A stretch of DNA of 64,000 nt. It comes from Salinirubellus salinus (GTDB lineage: Archaea; Halobacteriota; Halobacteria; Halobacteriales; Haloarculaceae). Of this stretch, positions 7,073 through 16,361 are shown piece by piece (within the stretch, counting starts at the first letter, position 1; each line of letters starts with the position of its first letter). The notes beneath the pieces are model-generated. The model did not search any database and had not been told where the DNA came from. It saw only the letters and a program-made list of their open reading frames with translations. The DNA lies in assembly GCF_025231485.1 (NCBI RefSeq), contig NZ_CP104003.1, forward strand, positions 2,480,001 to 2,544,000. Reading direction: 5' to 3'. The translations under genes and the position numbers were made by a program.

Positions 7073-9352
7073 GTCGACGACCGCCGTCTCACCGTCGGCA
7101 ACTGCGACCTCGCGCTCTCCGAACGACCCCTTCAGCACCAGCGTCGCGTCCCCGTCCGTCTCGGCCCGGAGGTAGAGCGGTTCCGTGGGGTCGACGCCGG
7201 GGCGCTCGACCCACAGCGTCGCCCGGTCGACGCCGGAGAGGCGCACGCCGAGTGCGTTCGCGGGCGGGTGGTGGGCGTCCTCGTCCGGCACCTCCCACCG
7301 TATCCCCCGCTTCGTGTGCGGGAGTGGGGTCGCCCCCGTCGAGGTGTAGGACTTGCGCTCTGGCTCGGCGTACCCCCTCGCGTAGCAGGTGGCGTCGACC
7401 AGCCCGGAGTCACGACCCTCGCGCACCTCGATGTCCCGCACCCAGTAGGCGCCGTCGTGCCGGAGGTTCAGGTCCGGGTGGTCGTGGTCCAACACCCGTC
7501 GGTAGGTCACCCGGGCGGGTGACTCGGGGACCCGCCCCTTCGAGAGGTAGCGGCCGCCGCGCGACCAGTTGTCCCGCAACACGAGCAGGAGGTGGGTGCC
7601 GGTGAACAGCTCGAGCTGGTGGCGGTAGCCGTGCGAGCGCAGCCGCTCGGCGTAGTTCGTCGGCGCGAGCAGCGGCACCAGCGGGTCGACGATGCCGTTC
7701 CAGAGCAGCATCGGGACGTGTCGGAGGTTCTCCGTGATTCGCAGGGCGTTCTCGGGTTCCTCGCTGAAGATACCCAGCAGTTCGCCCCGGTCACCACCGC
7801 CGAACAGTCTGCGGGTGACGAGGCCGGGCGCCCGCAGGAGGTTGTTCGTCGGCCCCTCGACGGGGTCCTCCGTCGGTGGCCCCACGACGGCGAACCCACG
7901 GCCGAACAGGTCCGGGTACTTCGCCGCCAGCACGAGCGTGCCGTACCCGCCCATGGAGTAGCCCGAGAGCGTCACGCGCGAGCGGTCGATGGGGTAGCGT
8001 CGCTCCACGTCGCGCCACGCCTCGAACACGTCGAGTTCGGCCTCGCGCTGGAACCACCCGACCGGCCCGCGGGTCTGTGGGACGAGCACTGCCGCCCCGT
8101 ACTCCTCGCCCAGCTGCGTGACGTAGTTCGGCGTGTAGATACCGTACTGGTTGTACGAGCACCCGAGCGAGTGACAGAGCAGGACCATCGGGAGGTCCGC
8201 CTCGGCGTTCGGGTCGTACGCCGACGGGACGTAGAGCGCGTAGGGCTGGATGCGGCCGCCGAGGAAGTTCTCGTCGGGGTCACGGCCCTCGCCGAACTCG
8301 TAGCGCGACGGGTAGAGACAGTTGAGGTAGCCCGTCCGGGGCACGCCCGAGCGGTCCGTCTCGTCCGACTCGAGGACCGCGAAGTCCACGTCCGCGTGGA
8401 GTTCGGAGACGTTCCGGTTGGTCAGCGCGCGGGCCTGCCTGTGTTCGCGCCACGCCCCGTAGCCGAGGTCGCGGGGGCCGCCCGAGCGCACCACGTCCAG
8501 CAGTTCCCGGCCGAGGTCGAGCGCGTCGTGCAGCGGCGCGCCGAACGGCTCCTCGAACCGGAACCCAACGTTGAACACCGGCGGCGGGGACTGGCGCTCC
8601 AGCCGGCCGCCCGGTGTCTCGTCGTCGGGCTCGACGGCCACCTGTCGGAATCCATCTGCCTCGGCGTCCCACAGCCCGGTGAGACAGTAGTGGCGCCACG
8701 TCTCACCGGCGGGGGCGAGCGGCACCTCCACCTCCAGCTGGTTCCGCTCGAGGTCCACCGAGACCCGGTCGTCGGCGAGTGGCTCACCGTCGAGTTCAGC
8801 GCCCTCGCCCCACGTCACGAGGACGTGGTCGGCCGGCGCGCCCAACTCGCCGAGGCCGTACCCCCAGTCCGTGCGGTGGTCCGGCCCGGGGTCGCCAGCG
8901 GTGGTGTCGATGCCGATGGCCACGGCCGCGGCGTCCGACTCGAGCATCGTGTTCAGCGTGACCCGGTAGGCCACCCCGTCCTCGGTCGGGCGGGCGCGGA
9001 ACTCCAGCAGGTCCGCCGCGTTGTAGCCGTACCGCTCCGGGTCGTTCGGGTAGTAGAGGTCGCCGCTCGGGATGGCGAACAGGCCGCCGAGGCGTTCGCC
9101 GTGGTCCGGGGGCCCGTCGACCATCGTCCGGAGGTCGGCGCCGTGGTCGTCGTAGACGTAGTCCTGGTAGAGGTACTCTCCCTCCACGTAGGCCTCGCCC
9201 CCGCAGACGAGCAGTGGGTCGGCCTCCCACCCCGGCCCGTTCTCCAGTTGCGGTGGCGTGGGGCGCTCGCCGTACAGAGCCTCGGGGCCGGGGCGTGGCG
9301 CGTCCGGCGTCGACCGCTCGCCGTCCGGCCGGCCGTCGCGCTCCGTGGTCAT
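7043..9352 (-). CDS. Large alpha/beta-hydrolase (esterase/prolyl-oligopeptidase-like)
   Basis: A 769-residue protein with three parts. Residues ~40-260 look like a beta-rich accessory domain of the glucodextranase C-terminal/DOMON kind. Residues ~360-610 are an alpha/beta-hydrolase with nucleophile motif GYSMGG (Ser466), acid GIVDPLVP (Asp556) and histidine GTHLLL (His587), and an oxyanion-type segment LLCHSLGCSYNQY. Residues ~620-769 form another beta-rich domain. No signal peptide is visible. The ATG at 9352 is preferred to an upstream extension rich in Pro/Arg. The substrate is unknown; an ester or polysaccharide-linked acyl group is possible. The 3' end overlaps the convergent coiled-coil gene by 30 bases. 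Confidence 0.78.
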   Translation of the reverse strand: MTTERDGRPDGERSTPDAPRPGPEALYGERPTPPQLENGPGWEADPLLVCGGEAYVEGEYLYQDYVYDDHGADLRTMVDGPPDHGERLGGLFAIPSGDLYYPNDPERYGYNAADLLEFRARPTEDGVAYRVTLNTMLESDAAAVAIGIDTTAGDPGPDHRTDWGYGLGELGAPADHVLVTWGEGAELDGEPLADDRVSVDLERNQLEVEVPLAPAGETWRHYCLTGLWDAEADGFRQVAVEPDDETPGGRLERQSPPPVFNVGFRFEEPFGAPLHDALDLGRELLDVVRSGGPRDLGYGAWREHRQARALTNRNVSELHADVDFAVLESDETDRSGVPRTGYLNCLYPSRYEFGEGRDPDENFLGGRIQPYALYVPSAYDPNAEADLPMVLLCHSLGCSYNQYGIYTPNYVTQLGEEYGAAVLVPQTRGPVGWFQREAELDVFEAWRDVERRYPIDRSRVTLSGYSMGGYGTLVLAAKYPDLFGRGFAVVGPPTEDPVEGPTNNLLRAPGLVTRRLFGGGDRGELLGIFSEEPENALRITENLRHVPMLLWNGIVDPLVPLLAPTNYAERLRSHGYRHQLELFTGTHLLLVLRDNWSRGGRYLSKGRVPESPARVTYRRVLDHDHPDLNLRHDGAYWVRDIEVREGRDSGLVDATCYARGYAEPERKSYTSTGATPLPHTKRGIRWEVPDEDAHHPPANALGVRLSGVDRATLWVERPGVDPTEPLYLRAETDGDATLVLKGSFGEREVAVADGETAVVDLEQRAETAE

Positions 9353-9571
9353 GTGCGCGGCGTGGGGTCGAGGGTGCAAAAACGGTTCACATCCGTCCTG
9401 CGGCCGCTCGAGAGGGGCCGGGGATAGCCGGGGAGGGGAGCGTGGCGGAACGGGGCGGTGCGGTACGGTCGGGCTAGCACACCCACTGGCGGAGTGAGCG
9501 AAGCGAACGGAGCCAGCGCGCGAGGAGCGACCAACGGGAGTGGCGAGCGTTTTCCCCACGTTTTTGCCCGA

Positions 9572-9596
9572 GCGCGGCGCTCGCAGAGCGCCGCGC
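9572..9596. other. Perfect 11-bp GC hairpin downstream of serA
   Basis: GCGCGGCGCTC (9572-9582) and GAGCGCCGCGC (9586-9596) are perfect reverse complements around a 3-base loop, 20 bases past the serA stop on the minus strand. It could slow or end serA transcription or protect the mRNA 3' end. There is no T-run after it on the minus strand, so it is not a textbook terminator. Confidence 0.5.
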
Positions 9597-9615
9597 GAAG
9601 TGCAGAAAGTGGTGG

Positions 9616-11196
9616 TTAGTCGGTGAGCGTGATGTACCGCGTCGCGATGACCCGCGGGTCCGCCTCCAGTTTCTCGCGGGCCTCCTCGGGGACCTCCTGG
9701 TCGACGTTGTAGACGGTCATCGCCTCGCCGCCGAACGTCTCACGGGCGTTGTACATCCCCGCGATGTTGATGTCGTACTCGCCCATCACGGTACCGATGA
9801 GGCCGATGACGCCGGGTTCGTCCGTGTTGCGCGAGACGACCATCCGGCCGCCGGGGATGGCGTCGACGCGGAAGCCGTCGATGCGGACGATGCGGGGGTC
9901 CTCGCCGGCGAAGAGGGTGCCACAGACGCTCATCTCGCTGTCGCCGTTGCGCACCGTGACCGTGACGAGGCTCTGGAAGTCCTCGCTGGTCGAGCGCTTC
10001 GTCTCGCTCACGTCGATTCCCCGCTCCTCGGCGATCTGCGGGGCGTTGACGGCGTTGACCTGCCACTCCAGCGGCTTGAACACGCCCTTCAGGGCGCTGG
10101 CCGTGACGAGGTCGACCTCCTCCTCCGCGATGTCGCCGGCGTAGACGATCTCGATCTCGTTGACGTGGCCGTCGAACAGCTGGACGGCGATGCGGCCGGC
10201 CGTCTCCGCGATGTCGATGTACGGCTTGACGCGGGGGAACGCCTTCTGGTCCATCGAGGGGGCGTTCAGCGCGTTGACGACCGGCTCCTCGGCGAACGCC
10301 GCCAGTATCTGGTCGGCGATACTGGTCGCGACGTTCTCCTGTGCGGCCTCCGTGCTGGCGCCGAGGTGTGGCGTGACGACGACGTCCTCGACGTCGAGGA
10401 GCGGCGAGTCGTCGGGGAGCGGTTCCTCGGCGAACACGTCGAGCGCGGCACCGGCGAGGACGCCGTCCTCGACGGCCGCGGCGAGGGCCGGCTCGTCCAC
10501 GACGCCACCACGGGCGCAGTTGATGAGGTAGCCGCCCTCGAGCTGAGCGAGCTCCTCCTCGCCGATGAGCCCCTCCGTCTCCGGCGTGAGCGGCGTGTGG
10601 ACGGTGAGGAAGTCGGCCCGCTCGAGCACCTCGTCGAGGTCGGCGAGTTCGGCACCGAGCTGCTCGGCACGCTCCTCACCGATGTACGGGTCGAACGCGA
10701 CGAGGTCCATCCCGAGGTTGCCGAGACGCTTGGCCACCTCCTGACCGACGCGGCCGAGGCCGACGATGCCGAGCGTCTTGTTGTTCACCTCGGTGCCGAG
10801 GTACTCGCCCTTGGCCCACTCGCCGGCCTTCAGCCGGGCGTGGGCCTGCGGGATGGAGCGGGCGATGGCGAACGTCATCGCGACGGTGTGTTCGGCGGCA
10901 GCGCGGACGTTGCCGTCGGGGGCGTTGGCGACAATGACGCCGTGGTCGGTGGCGGCGTCGATGTCGATGTTGTCGACGCCGATGCCGGCCCGGCCGACGA
11001 TGACCAGTTCGGGGGCGGCCTCGAACAGGTCGCGGTCGACCTGCGTGCCCGAGCGCACGACCAGCGCGCTCGCGTCCGAGACGGCCTCGTGGAGCGCGTC
11101 GCCCTCGACTTCGTACGCCGTTTCGACGTCGTGGCCGGCCTCCCGGAGCCGTTCGATGCCGGCGTCCGCGATGGGGTCCGTGACGAGTACCTTCAT
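9616..11196 (-). CDS. serA: D-3-phosphoglycerate dehydrogenase
   Basis: A 526-residue NAD-dependent enzyme that oxidises 3-phosphoglycerate to 3-phosphohydroxypyruvate, the first step of serine synthesis. Domains in order: N-terminal substrate domain with VVRSGTQVDRDLFEAAPELV, Rossmann NAD domain with GLGRVGQEVAKRLG, catalytic region NCARGGVVDEPAL and VTPHLGASTEAAQ, an intervening regulatory domain (~320-450), and a C-terminal ACT domain with TDEPGVIGLIGTVMGEYDIN, which usually binds serine for feedback inhibition. The ATG at 11196 (MKVLVTDPI) fits the family; an upstream in-frame ATG lacks homology. It is a long-form SerA as in many archaea and actinobacteria. Confidence 0.96.
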   Translation of the reverse strand: MKVLVTDPIADAGIERLREAGHDVETAYEVEGDALHEAVSDASALVVRSGTQVDRDLFEAAPELVIVGRAGIGVDNIDIDAATDHGVIVANAPDGNVRAAAEHTVAMTFAIARSIPQAHARLKAGEWAKGEYLGTEVNNKTLGIVGLGRVGQEVAKRLGNLGMDLVAFDPYIGEERAEQLGAELADLDEVLERADFLTVHTPLTPETEGLIGEEELAQLEGGYLINCARGGVVDEPALAAAVEDGVLAGAALDVFAEEPLPDDSPLLDVEDVVVTPHLGASTEAAQENVATSIADQILAAFAEEPVVNALNAPSMDQKAFPRVKPYIDIAETAGRIAVQLFDGHVNEIEIVYAGDIAEEEVDLVTASALKGVFKPLEWQVNAVNAPQIAEERGIDVSETKRSTSEDFQSLVTVTVRNGDSEMSVCGTLFAGEDPRIVRIDGFRVDAIPGGRMVVSRNTDEPGVIGLIGTVMGEYDINIAGMYNARETFGGEAMTVYNVDQEVPEEAREKLEADPRVIATRYITLTD

Positions 11197-11323
11197 GTCC
11201 AATCGGTCCGGGCCACGGGGGTTAACGCTTCCTTTCTCGGCGGGGCTTGACATCCCGTGAGGGACGTTCACAGGGGTAAACGGGCCGGATTCGAGGTGGC
11301 CGGCCCGACGGGCGGACGCGTGC

Positions 11324-13513
11324 TCAGGGCGCTGGTGGCCCCTCCGGTCCCCAGGCGTCCACGTCGCCGTAGAAGTTCAGCATCGCGAACTTCAGTTTCC
11401 CCGGCCGCACGTCGATGAGCTCCGTGCGCTCCTCCTCCGGGAACGTCCCGTTGACGCTGTACTGGCCGAGGTCCGCCGCCTCGCTCGTCGTGTAGCGCTC
11501 GTCGACGAGGACGCGCGCCCCGAAGTCCTCGGGCGACCGGACCACCCGGCCGAGCGCCTGCCGGGTCTTGCGGACGGTGGGGATCTCGACGGCGTACTCC
11601 CAGCCGGGGTCCTCGTGGCCGTTCCCGCCGTCGCCGAACGCCCCCCGGTACGCGCGCTGGACGGCCTCCATCCGGTCGTCGAGGTGCGGGTACGGCACGC
11701 CCACCACGCAGACGGTACGGGCGTCGTCCCCGTCGTAACTCACCCCCTCGGTGAGGGTCCCCCACAGGGAGGTGAACAGCACCGCGTGGTCGTCTTCGAC
11801 GAACCGCTGGCGGAGTTCCTCGGCACGCACGCCAGGGCGGTCGAGGTAGGGCGTGGCGTCCGTCTCGACCCGGTGGTAGTACCGTTCGGCCTCGGCGTAC
11901 GACGGGAAGAACGCGAGCGTGTTGCCCGGCGTCATCCGTATGGAGTCGGTCAGCACCTGCGTCACTGTCTCCTGGACGCCGGGGTCGTCGCGGTTCCGGG
12001 CGTAGAGCGCCGGCACGTCGACGGCGTAGGTCCGCCGGCGTTCCTTCGGGAACGGGTCGCCGTAGGCCATCGTCACCGGGTCCGGCACCCCGAGGACGTC
12101 CTCGACGACGTCGAACGGTCGGAGCGTCGCCGACATCAGCACCGTCGCGTGCAGCTCGCCGAACAGGGGTGCCGTCACCTCGCGCGGGAGACACGCGTAC
12201 AGTTCCGCGCGCCCGCGGAGGCCGCCCGTCTCGTCGCGCCGGACGCTGACGACGGGGTACTGGCCGGCCTTCTTCCCGTCGCGCATCCACGACTCGACGA
12301 ACGAGGCGGCCTGGAGGACGCGACACTCCTTCCGGGTCGCCGTCTCGCCGTCCTTGTACGCCTGCTCGTAGCGCTTGTCGAGCGTCGCACCGAGTTCGAG
12401 CGCCGTCTCCAGGTCCCGATCGTAGCCGTCGCCCGTGTAGCGCTGGAGGAAGTCGACGGTCAGCGCGTCCCGGCCCTCCTCGCGGTCGACGGTGAGGTCC
12501 TCCCAGTCGTCGCCGACGGACTCGCGTTCGAACTCCGTCATCCCGTCCTCGTAGGTGGCGACGAGCGCGTCGCGGAACGCCCGGACGACGTTCTCGGCCG
12601 CCTCGGCGCGGTAGTCCTCCACGTCCTCGAGTTCCGAGAGCGCGCCGTCGAGCGTCACCTCCGCGAGCGACTTCGAGGCCTTCTCGCGCGCCGTCTCCTC
12701 GACGTTGTGTGCCTCGTCGAACACCGCGATCACGTCCTCGGGGTCCCGACCGAGCCACCGGAAGAACTGCTCGCGGACGAACGGGTCGAGCAGGTGGTGG
12801 TAGTTCGCCACCACGAGGTCCACGCCGTCCATCCCCTCTTTCAGCAGTTCGTAGCCGCAGAACCCCTCGCGCTCGGCCCACTCGTACACGTCGTCGGGCG
12901 TGCGGACGTCCTCGTAGAGCCACTCGTAGAACGCGTCCGTGTCGCCGACGAGGTTCCGGTAGAACCGGTCACAGACGTTCCGGTCCTCTTGGATGGTCTC
13001 CAGCTCCTGCTGGACCGATTCGAGTTCGGACATCACCGCGCCCCGGGCCTCGGCGGCCTCCTCGTTGCCGGACTGCGAGGCGTCGAGCAGTTCGGCCTCC
13101 CTCGCTTCGAGCGAGCGGAGGTCCTCCTCCTTCTCGACCACCTCACGGGTCGTGTCCCGGAGCGCCTGACACTCCTCGTAGCCAACGTCGATGTGGCACA
13201 TCGACGCCTTCCCGCGGAAGACGACGGCCCGGATCGGCTCCGTACGGGTGATGGCCCGCGCGTCGGTGACGAACTGGCGCATCTGCTGGTGGACGTTCGT
13301 GACGATGACCACCGTCTTGTCCGCCTCGCGGGCGTAATCGAGCGCGGGGACGAGCGAGGCGAGCGTCTTGCCCGTCCCGCAGGCCCCCTCGAACAGGACG
13401 TTGCGCTCCTCGTCCAGCGCCTCGCGGATGCGGCCCATCGCCTCGTGCTGGTGCTCGTACGGCTCCTCGTACGGGAAGAAGCGCAGGTACTCGGGCGTGG
13501 TGGACCGCGACAC
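11324..13513 (-). CDS. XPD/Rad3-family ATP-dependent DNA helicase
   Basis: A 729-residue superfamily 2 helicase of the XPD/DinG type, acting 5' to 3' in repair. Walker A is GACGTGKT (residues 43-50) and Walker B is the DEAH box in VFDEAHNVE (266-269). Four cysteines between them (Cys106, Cys115, Cys181, Cys219) are placed to hold the iron-sulfur cluster that defines the family. A coiled-coil-like insertion (~118-180) separates the second and third. Later motifs include VLMSATLRPFDVV, NTLAFFPSYAEAERYY and QALGRVVRSPEDFG. It is a stand-alone minus-strand gene, 127 bases before serA. XPD-like genes are often multiple in Halobacteria, so exact orthology is uncertain. Confidence 0.92.
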   Translation of the reverse strand: MSRSTTPEYLRFFPYEEPYEHQHEAMGRIREALDEERNVLFEGACGTGKTLASLVPALDYAREADKTVVIVTNVHQQMRQFVTDARAITRTEPIRAVVFRGKASMCHIDVGYEECQALRDTTREVVEKEEDLRSLEAREAELLDASQSGNEEAAEARGAVMSELESVQQELETIQEDRNVCDRFYRNLVGDTDAFYEWLYEDVRTPDDVYEWAEREGFCGYELLKEGMDGVDLVVANYHHLLDPFVREQFFRWLGRDPEDVIAVFDEAHNVEETAREKASKSLAEVTLDGALSELEDVEDYRAEAAENVVRAFRDALVATYEDGMTEFERESVGDDWEDLTVDREEGRDALTVDFLQRYTGDGYDRDLETALELGATLDKRYEQAYKDGETATRKECRVLQAASFVESWMRDGKKAGQYPVVSVRRDETGGLRGRAELYACLPREVTAPLFGELHATVLMSATLRPFDVVEDVLGVPDPVTMAYGDPFPKERRRTYAVDVPALYARNRDDPGVQETVTQVLTDSIRMTPGNTLAFFPSYAEAERYYHRVETDATPYLDRPGVRAEELRQRFVEDDHAVLFTSLWGTLTEGVSYDGDDARTVCVVGVPYPHLDDRMEAVQRAYRGAFGDGGNGHEDPGWEYAVEIPTVRKTRQALGRVVRSPEDFGARVLVDERYTTSEAADLGQYSVNGTFPEEERTELIDVRPGKLKFAMLNFYGDVDAWGPEGPPAP

Positions 13514-13650
13514 GGCGACGGATTACTCCCGTTCCGATAAAAGGGTTCGCCGGGCAGGGTGGAACTGGAGCCGCGAGGAACCGAGCGCCAGCGAGGTTCC
13601 TCGGAGTCGCGAGCGGTGACCGCAGGGAACCGCCTGTCGCACGGGCGAGC

Positions 13651-13722
13651 GTTGAAGTACGAGGACGGGACCAGACCCTTCGTGACCTGAACCGGGTGCG
13701 TGCCGGTCTGGGCGGGAGTTCG
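13651..13722. repeat. Intergenic repeat, copy B
   Basis: Second copy of the element at 2769-2840, in the same orientation, within the 254-base gap between the helicase start (13513) and the CDF transporter stop (13768). The shared core is GTTGAAGT, 12 bases, CCAGACCCT, one base, CGTG, then GGCGGGAGT. The rest of this gap holds no gene that I can support. Confidence 0.55.
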
Positions 13723-13767
13723 GTGTGCCGGCACGTACGAGCGCCACGCACCGCCTGCTCGCCCAGC

Positions 13768-14709
13768 CTACAGCTCGGGTTCGATGTAGACCCGCTTCAC
13801 CTGCGGCGCTCGGTCCATCACCGCCTGCTCGATGGCGCTGATGCGGTCGTCGATGCTCTCGGTGTCCATGGCGGAGTCGAAGCTCACGTCGGCGGCCAGC
13901 AACGCCTTCTCGGGGCCGAAGTAGACGGTGCTGAACTGGTCGACGTGGACCACGCCGTCGCTGTTCCGGATGAGCTCACGGAGTGGCCGTTCGTCCTCCT
14001 TCGGGAGCGACTCGCCCATCAGCAGGCGCTTGTTCTCCCACGCGAGCGCCAGCGCGAACCCCATCAGCATCAGCCCGATGAGGAGCGATCCGACCGCGTC
14101 GTACAGCGGGTTCCCGGTGACCCGCGAGAGGTAGACGGCGAACAGCGCGATGCCCGCGCCGGCCATCGCGATGGTGTCCTCGGTGAGCGCCGTCAGCGTC
14201 GTCACGTCGCTGGTCTTGCGGAACGCCTCGCGCAACGTCGTCCAGCCGTGCGTCTCCATCTGCCGGCTCATCTCCTGGTACGCCTTGTAGAGGGCGTACG
14301 CCTCGAACAGGATGGCACCGATCAGGACGACGTAGTTGACCCAGACGCCGGGGAACTCGAAGCCCAGGAGCGTCGCCGTGTTCGTGCTGACGGGGTGCGG
14401 GTCGACGATGGCCTGGTAGCCGTGCTTGGCCGACTCCCAGCCCGCGATGCCGAACAGGAGGACGGCGACGAGGAAGGCGTAGAAGAACTGCGCCTTCCCG
14501 TAGCCGAACGGGTGTCGCCGGTCGGCCTCTCGGCCGCTGTAGCGGATGCCGATGAGGAGGAACACCTGGTTCCCCGTGTCGGAGACGGAGTGGTACGTCT
14601 CGGAGAGCATGGAGGGACTCCCGGTGATGAGCCAGCCGACGAACTTCAGCACCGCGATGGCGCCGTTGGCGAACAGGGCGGCGAGGACGACGGATCTACT
14701 GCCTGCCAT
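13768..14709 (-). CDS. Cation diffusion facilitator transporter (ZnT9-like branch)
   Basis: A 313-residue membrane protein predicted to exchange protons for divalent metals. About six helices are visible. TM2 carries the classic H-x-x-x-D metal site in ETYHSVSDTGNQVFL, and the following loop has the CDF signature RRHPFGYGKAQFF. TM5 reads LTEDTIAMAGAGIAL, where Glu-Asp replaces the usual second H-x-x-x-D; this variation is typical of the SLC30A9/ZnT9 branch. A cytoplasmic C-terminal domain (~residues 225-313) ends in VKRVYIEPEL. The ATG at 14709 follows the natural start MAGSRSVVLAALFANG. The metal is not certain. Confidence 0.9.
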   Translation of the reverse strand: MAGSRSVVLAALFANGAIAVLKFVGWLITGSPSMLSETYHSVSDTGNQVFLLIGIRYSGREADRRHPFGYGKAQFFYAFLVAVLLFGIAGWESAKHGYQAIVDPHPVSTNTATLLGFEFPGVWVNYVVLIGAILFEAYALYKAYQEMSRQMETHGWTTLREAFRKTSDVTTLTALTEDTIAMAGAGIALFAVYLSRVTGNPLYDAVGSLLIGLMLMGFALALAWENKRLLMGESLPKEDERPLRELIRNSDGVVHVDQFSTVYFGPEKALLAADVSFDSAMDTESIDDRISAIEQAVMDRAPQVKRVYIEPEL

Positions 14710-14775
14710 CGTCCGTGGGTCCCACGGCCGGCGCAAAGAACTACCGACTAAGTCGACCCGGGGCCGACGCTCGGT

Positions 14776-15282
14776 ATGCTCGTCGTCCTCTCAGACACCC
14801 ACGGCCGCGACGACCCCCGCCTCGAGGGGCGGACCCGCGAGGCCGTCGACGCGGCCGACATCGTCGTCCACGCCGGCGACTTCTGCACCGAGCCCGTCCT
14901 CGACGCGTTCGAAGCCCGCTGTGACCTGCGGGCCGTCCACGGCAACAACGACACGCCCGGCGTCCGCGAGCGGATACCCGCAGAGCGGGTCGTCGAGTGG
15001 GCAGGACTCGGGGTCGCCGTCGCGCACGGCCACGACCACACGGACGTGGCACTCACGATGTTCGCCCGGCAGTCGGCAGCAGACCTCGTCGTCGTCGGCC
15101 ACTCCCACCGCCCCGGTTTCGAGGCCGGTGGGGCGTCGGGTATCCCGCGCCTGAATCCGGGGAGTCACGCCGACCCGCGGCGCTACCGACCGGCACACGC
15201 CGAACTCCGGCGGGACGGAGAGGGCTACGCGGGGCGTATCGTCCAGCCGGACGGCACGCTCGTGGAGTCGTTTCGGCTGTGA
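14776..15282 (+). CDS. YfcE/MJ0936-type metallophosphoesterase
   Basis: A 168-residue calcineurin-like phosphodiesterase with the complete two-metal signature: SDTHGRDD near the N-terminus, VHAGDFC, GNNDTPG, VAHGHDHTD and VVGHSHRPGF. Family members hydrolyse phosphodiester model substrates and depend on Mn2+ or Ni2+; the physiological substrate is unknown. The length is normal for the family. The ATG at 14776 lies 66 bases from the divergent CDF transporter start, so the two share a promoter region. Confidence 0.92.
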   Translation: MLVVLSDTHGRDDPRLEGRTREAVDAADIVVHAGDFCTEPVLDAFEARCDLRAVHGNNDTPGVRERIPAERVVEWAGLGVAVAHGHDHTDVALTMFARQSAADLVVVGHSHRPGFEAGGASGIPRLNPGSHADPRRYRPAHAELRRDGEGYAGRIVQPDGTLVESFRL

Positions 15283-15452
15283 GTGTCGGGGGGAGAGCCG
15301 TCGCCGCGCTGCGGTCGAGCGTGGGGGAGGGCCGGCGTCAGCGGGGAACCAACCTGCCGGGGGCACTCGAGCGTGGGGGCGGACACATCAAGTACCTGAC
15401 CAACACTCAAACGGCTCTTTTAGTTACCCGCTGAAACCCGATTCGGTCGGTG

Positions 15453-16358
15453 TCACCGGGTCATCGCGAGGCCCAGCGCCAGCACGAACAGGCCCCCGAG
15501 GAAGAACAGGAGGCCCGGCGGGACCGCGGGGGCGAACGGGTCGGAACCGCCGCCCGAGGCGGCCACCGTCTCGGTGACGGTACGGGCCACCTCCGTCGGC
15601 ATCGCCGTCGGTTCGGCCGTCGGGGCGGCCGTCGCCACCTCGGTCGAGGTCTGGACCGCCGTCGGCGTCCCCGCGGGGGTCGGGGTCGCAGAGGCCGCCG
15701 GCGTTGGTTCCGGTGTCGACATGATGCTCACCCCGTCCGTCGAGGTGGCGGTCGACGACGCGCTGGCGGTCGGTTCCGGCGTCACCGTCGTGGTGTCGGC
15801 TATCGCCTCCGCCTCCGTGGTCGGCGTCCCCGTCTCGGTACCTGCGGCGGGGCCGCCCGCACCGCTGCCGGCGTCACCACCGTCGGCCGCCCCGGCACCA
15901 CCCATCGAGGCGAACCGGGGGAGCACCCCCTCGCCGAACGCCTCCTGGACGAGGAGGGCGCCGAACGCCAGCGCGCCGACCCCGCCGACGAACCGCGAGA
16001 GCGCCGCACGCAGGCCCGAGGACTGTTCCTCACGTCCGGCGAAGATGACGAGGGGCTGGTCGGCAGGTGCGTAGAGGTCCATCTCGCGGCCCTTCTCCGA
16101 GTAGGCGGTGCCGACCACCTCGACGGCGCCGGCCTCCTCGAGTCGCTCGAGGTGGTACTGGACGTTCTGGAGGCTCGTGTCGACGCCGTCTGCGACGCGG
16201 GAGGGCGGGGCGGGGTCCTCGTGGAGGCGTGCGAGGATGCGGCGGGCCGTCTCCGAGGAGAGCGCCGAGAGCAACGCGTCGGCGTCGTCGCTGTCGACAC
16301 CGACGACGCGCGGGCCGGCGTCCGTCGAGACGTCCGGTTCGGAGGGCAACAGTCCCAT
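15453..16358 (-). CDS. Winged-helix transcriptional regulator with C-terminal membrane anchor
   Basis: A 301-residue protein. Residues ~25-110 form an ArsR-type winged helix (ADALLSALSSETARRILARL, then DTSLQNVQYHLERLEEAGAV). A first hydrophobic segment (~130-150) is followed by a Thr/Pro/Ala-rich low-complexity stretch of about 110 residues (TATPTPAGTPTAV and similar) and a final helix PGLLFFLGGLFVLALGLAMT. This layout implies a DNA-binding domain on the cytoplasmic side, a glycosylatable extracellular linker and two membrane anchors. An inverted repeat sits between a TATA-like element and the ATG at 16358, suggesting self-regulation. Similar membrane-tethered ArsR-like proteins occur in Halobacteria; targets are unknown. 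Confidence 0.85.
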   Translation of the reverse strand: MGLLPSEPDVSTDAGPRVVGVDSDDADALLSALSSETARRILARLHEDPAPPSRVADGVDTSLQNVQYHLERLEEAGAVEVVGTAYSEKGREMDLYAPADQPLVIFAGREEQSSGLRAALSRFVGGVGALAFGALLVQEAFGEGVLPRFASMGGAGAADGGDAGSGAGGPAAGTETGTPTTEAEAIADTTTVTPEPTASASSTATSTDGVSIMSTPEPTPAASATPTPAGTPTAVQTSTEVATAAPTAEPTAMPTEVARTVTETVAASGGGSDPFAPAVPPGLLFFLGGLFVLALGLAMTR

Positions 16359-16361
16359 CTA

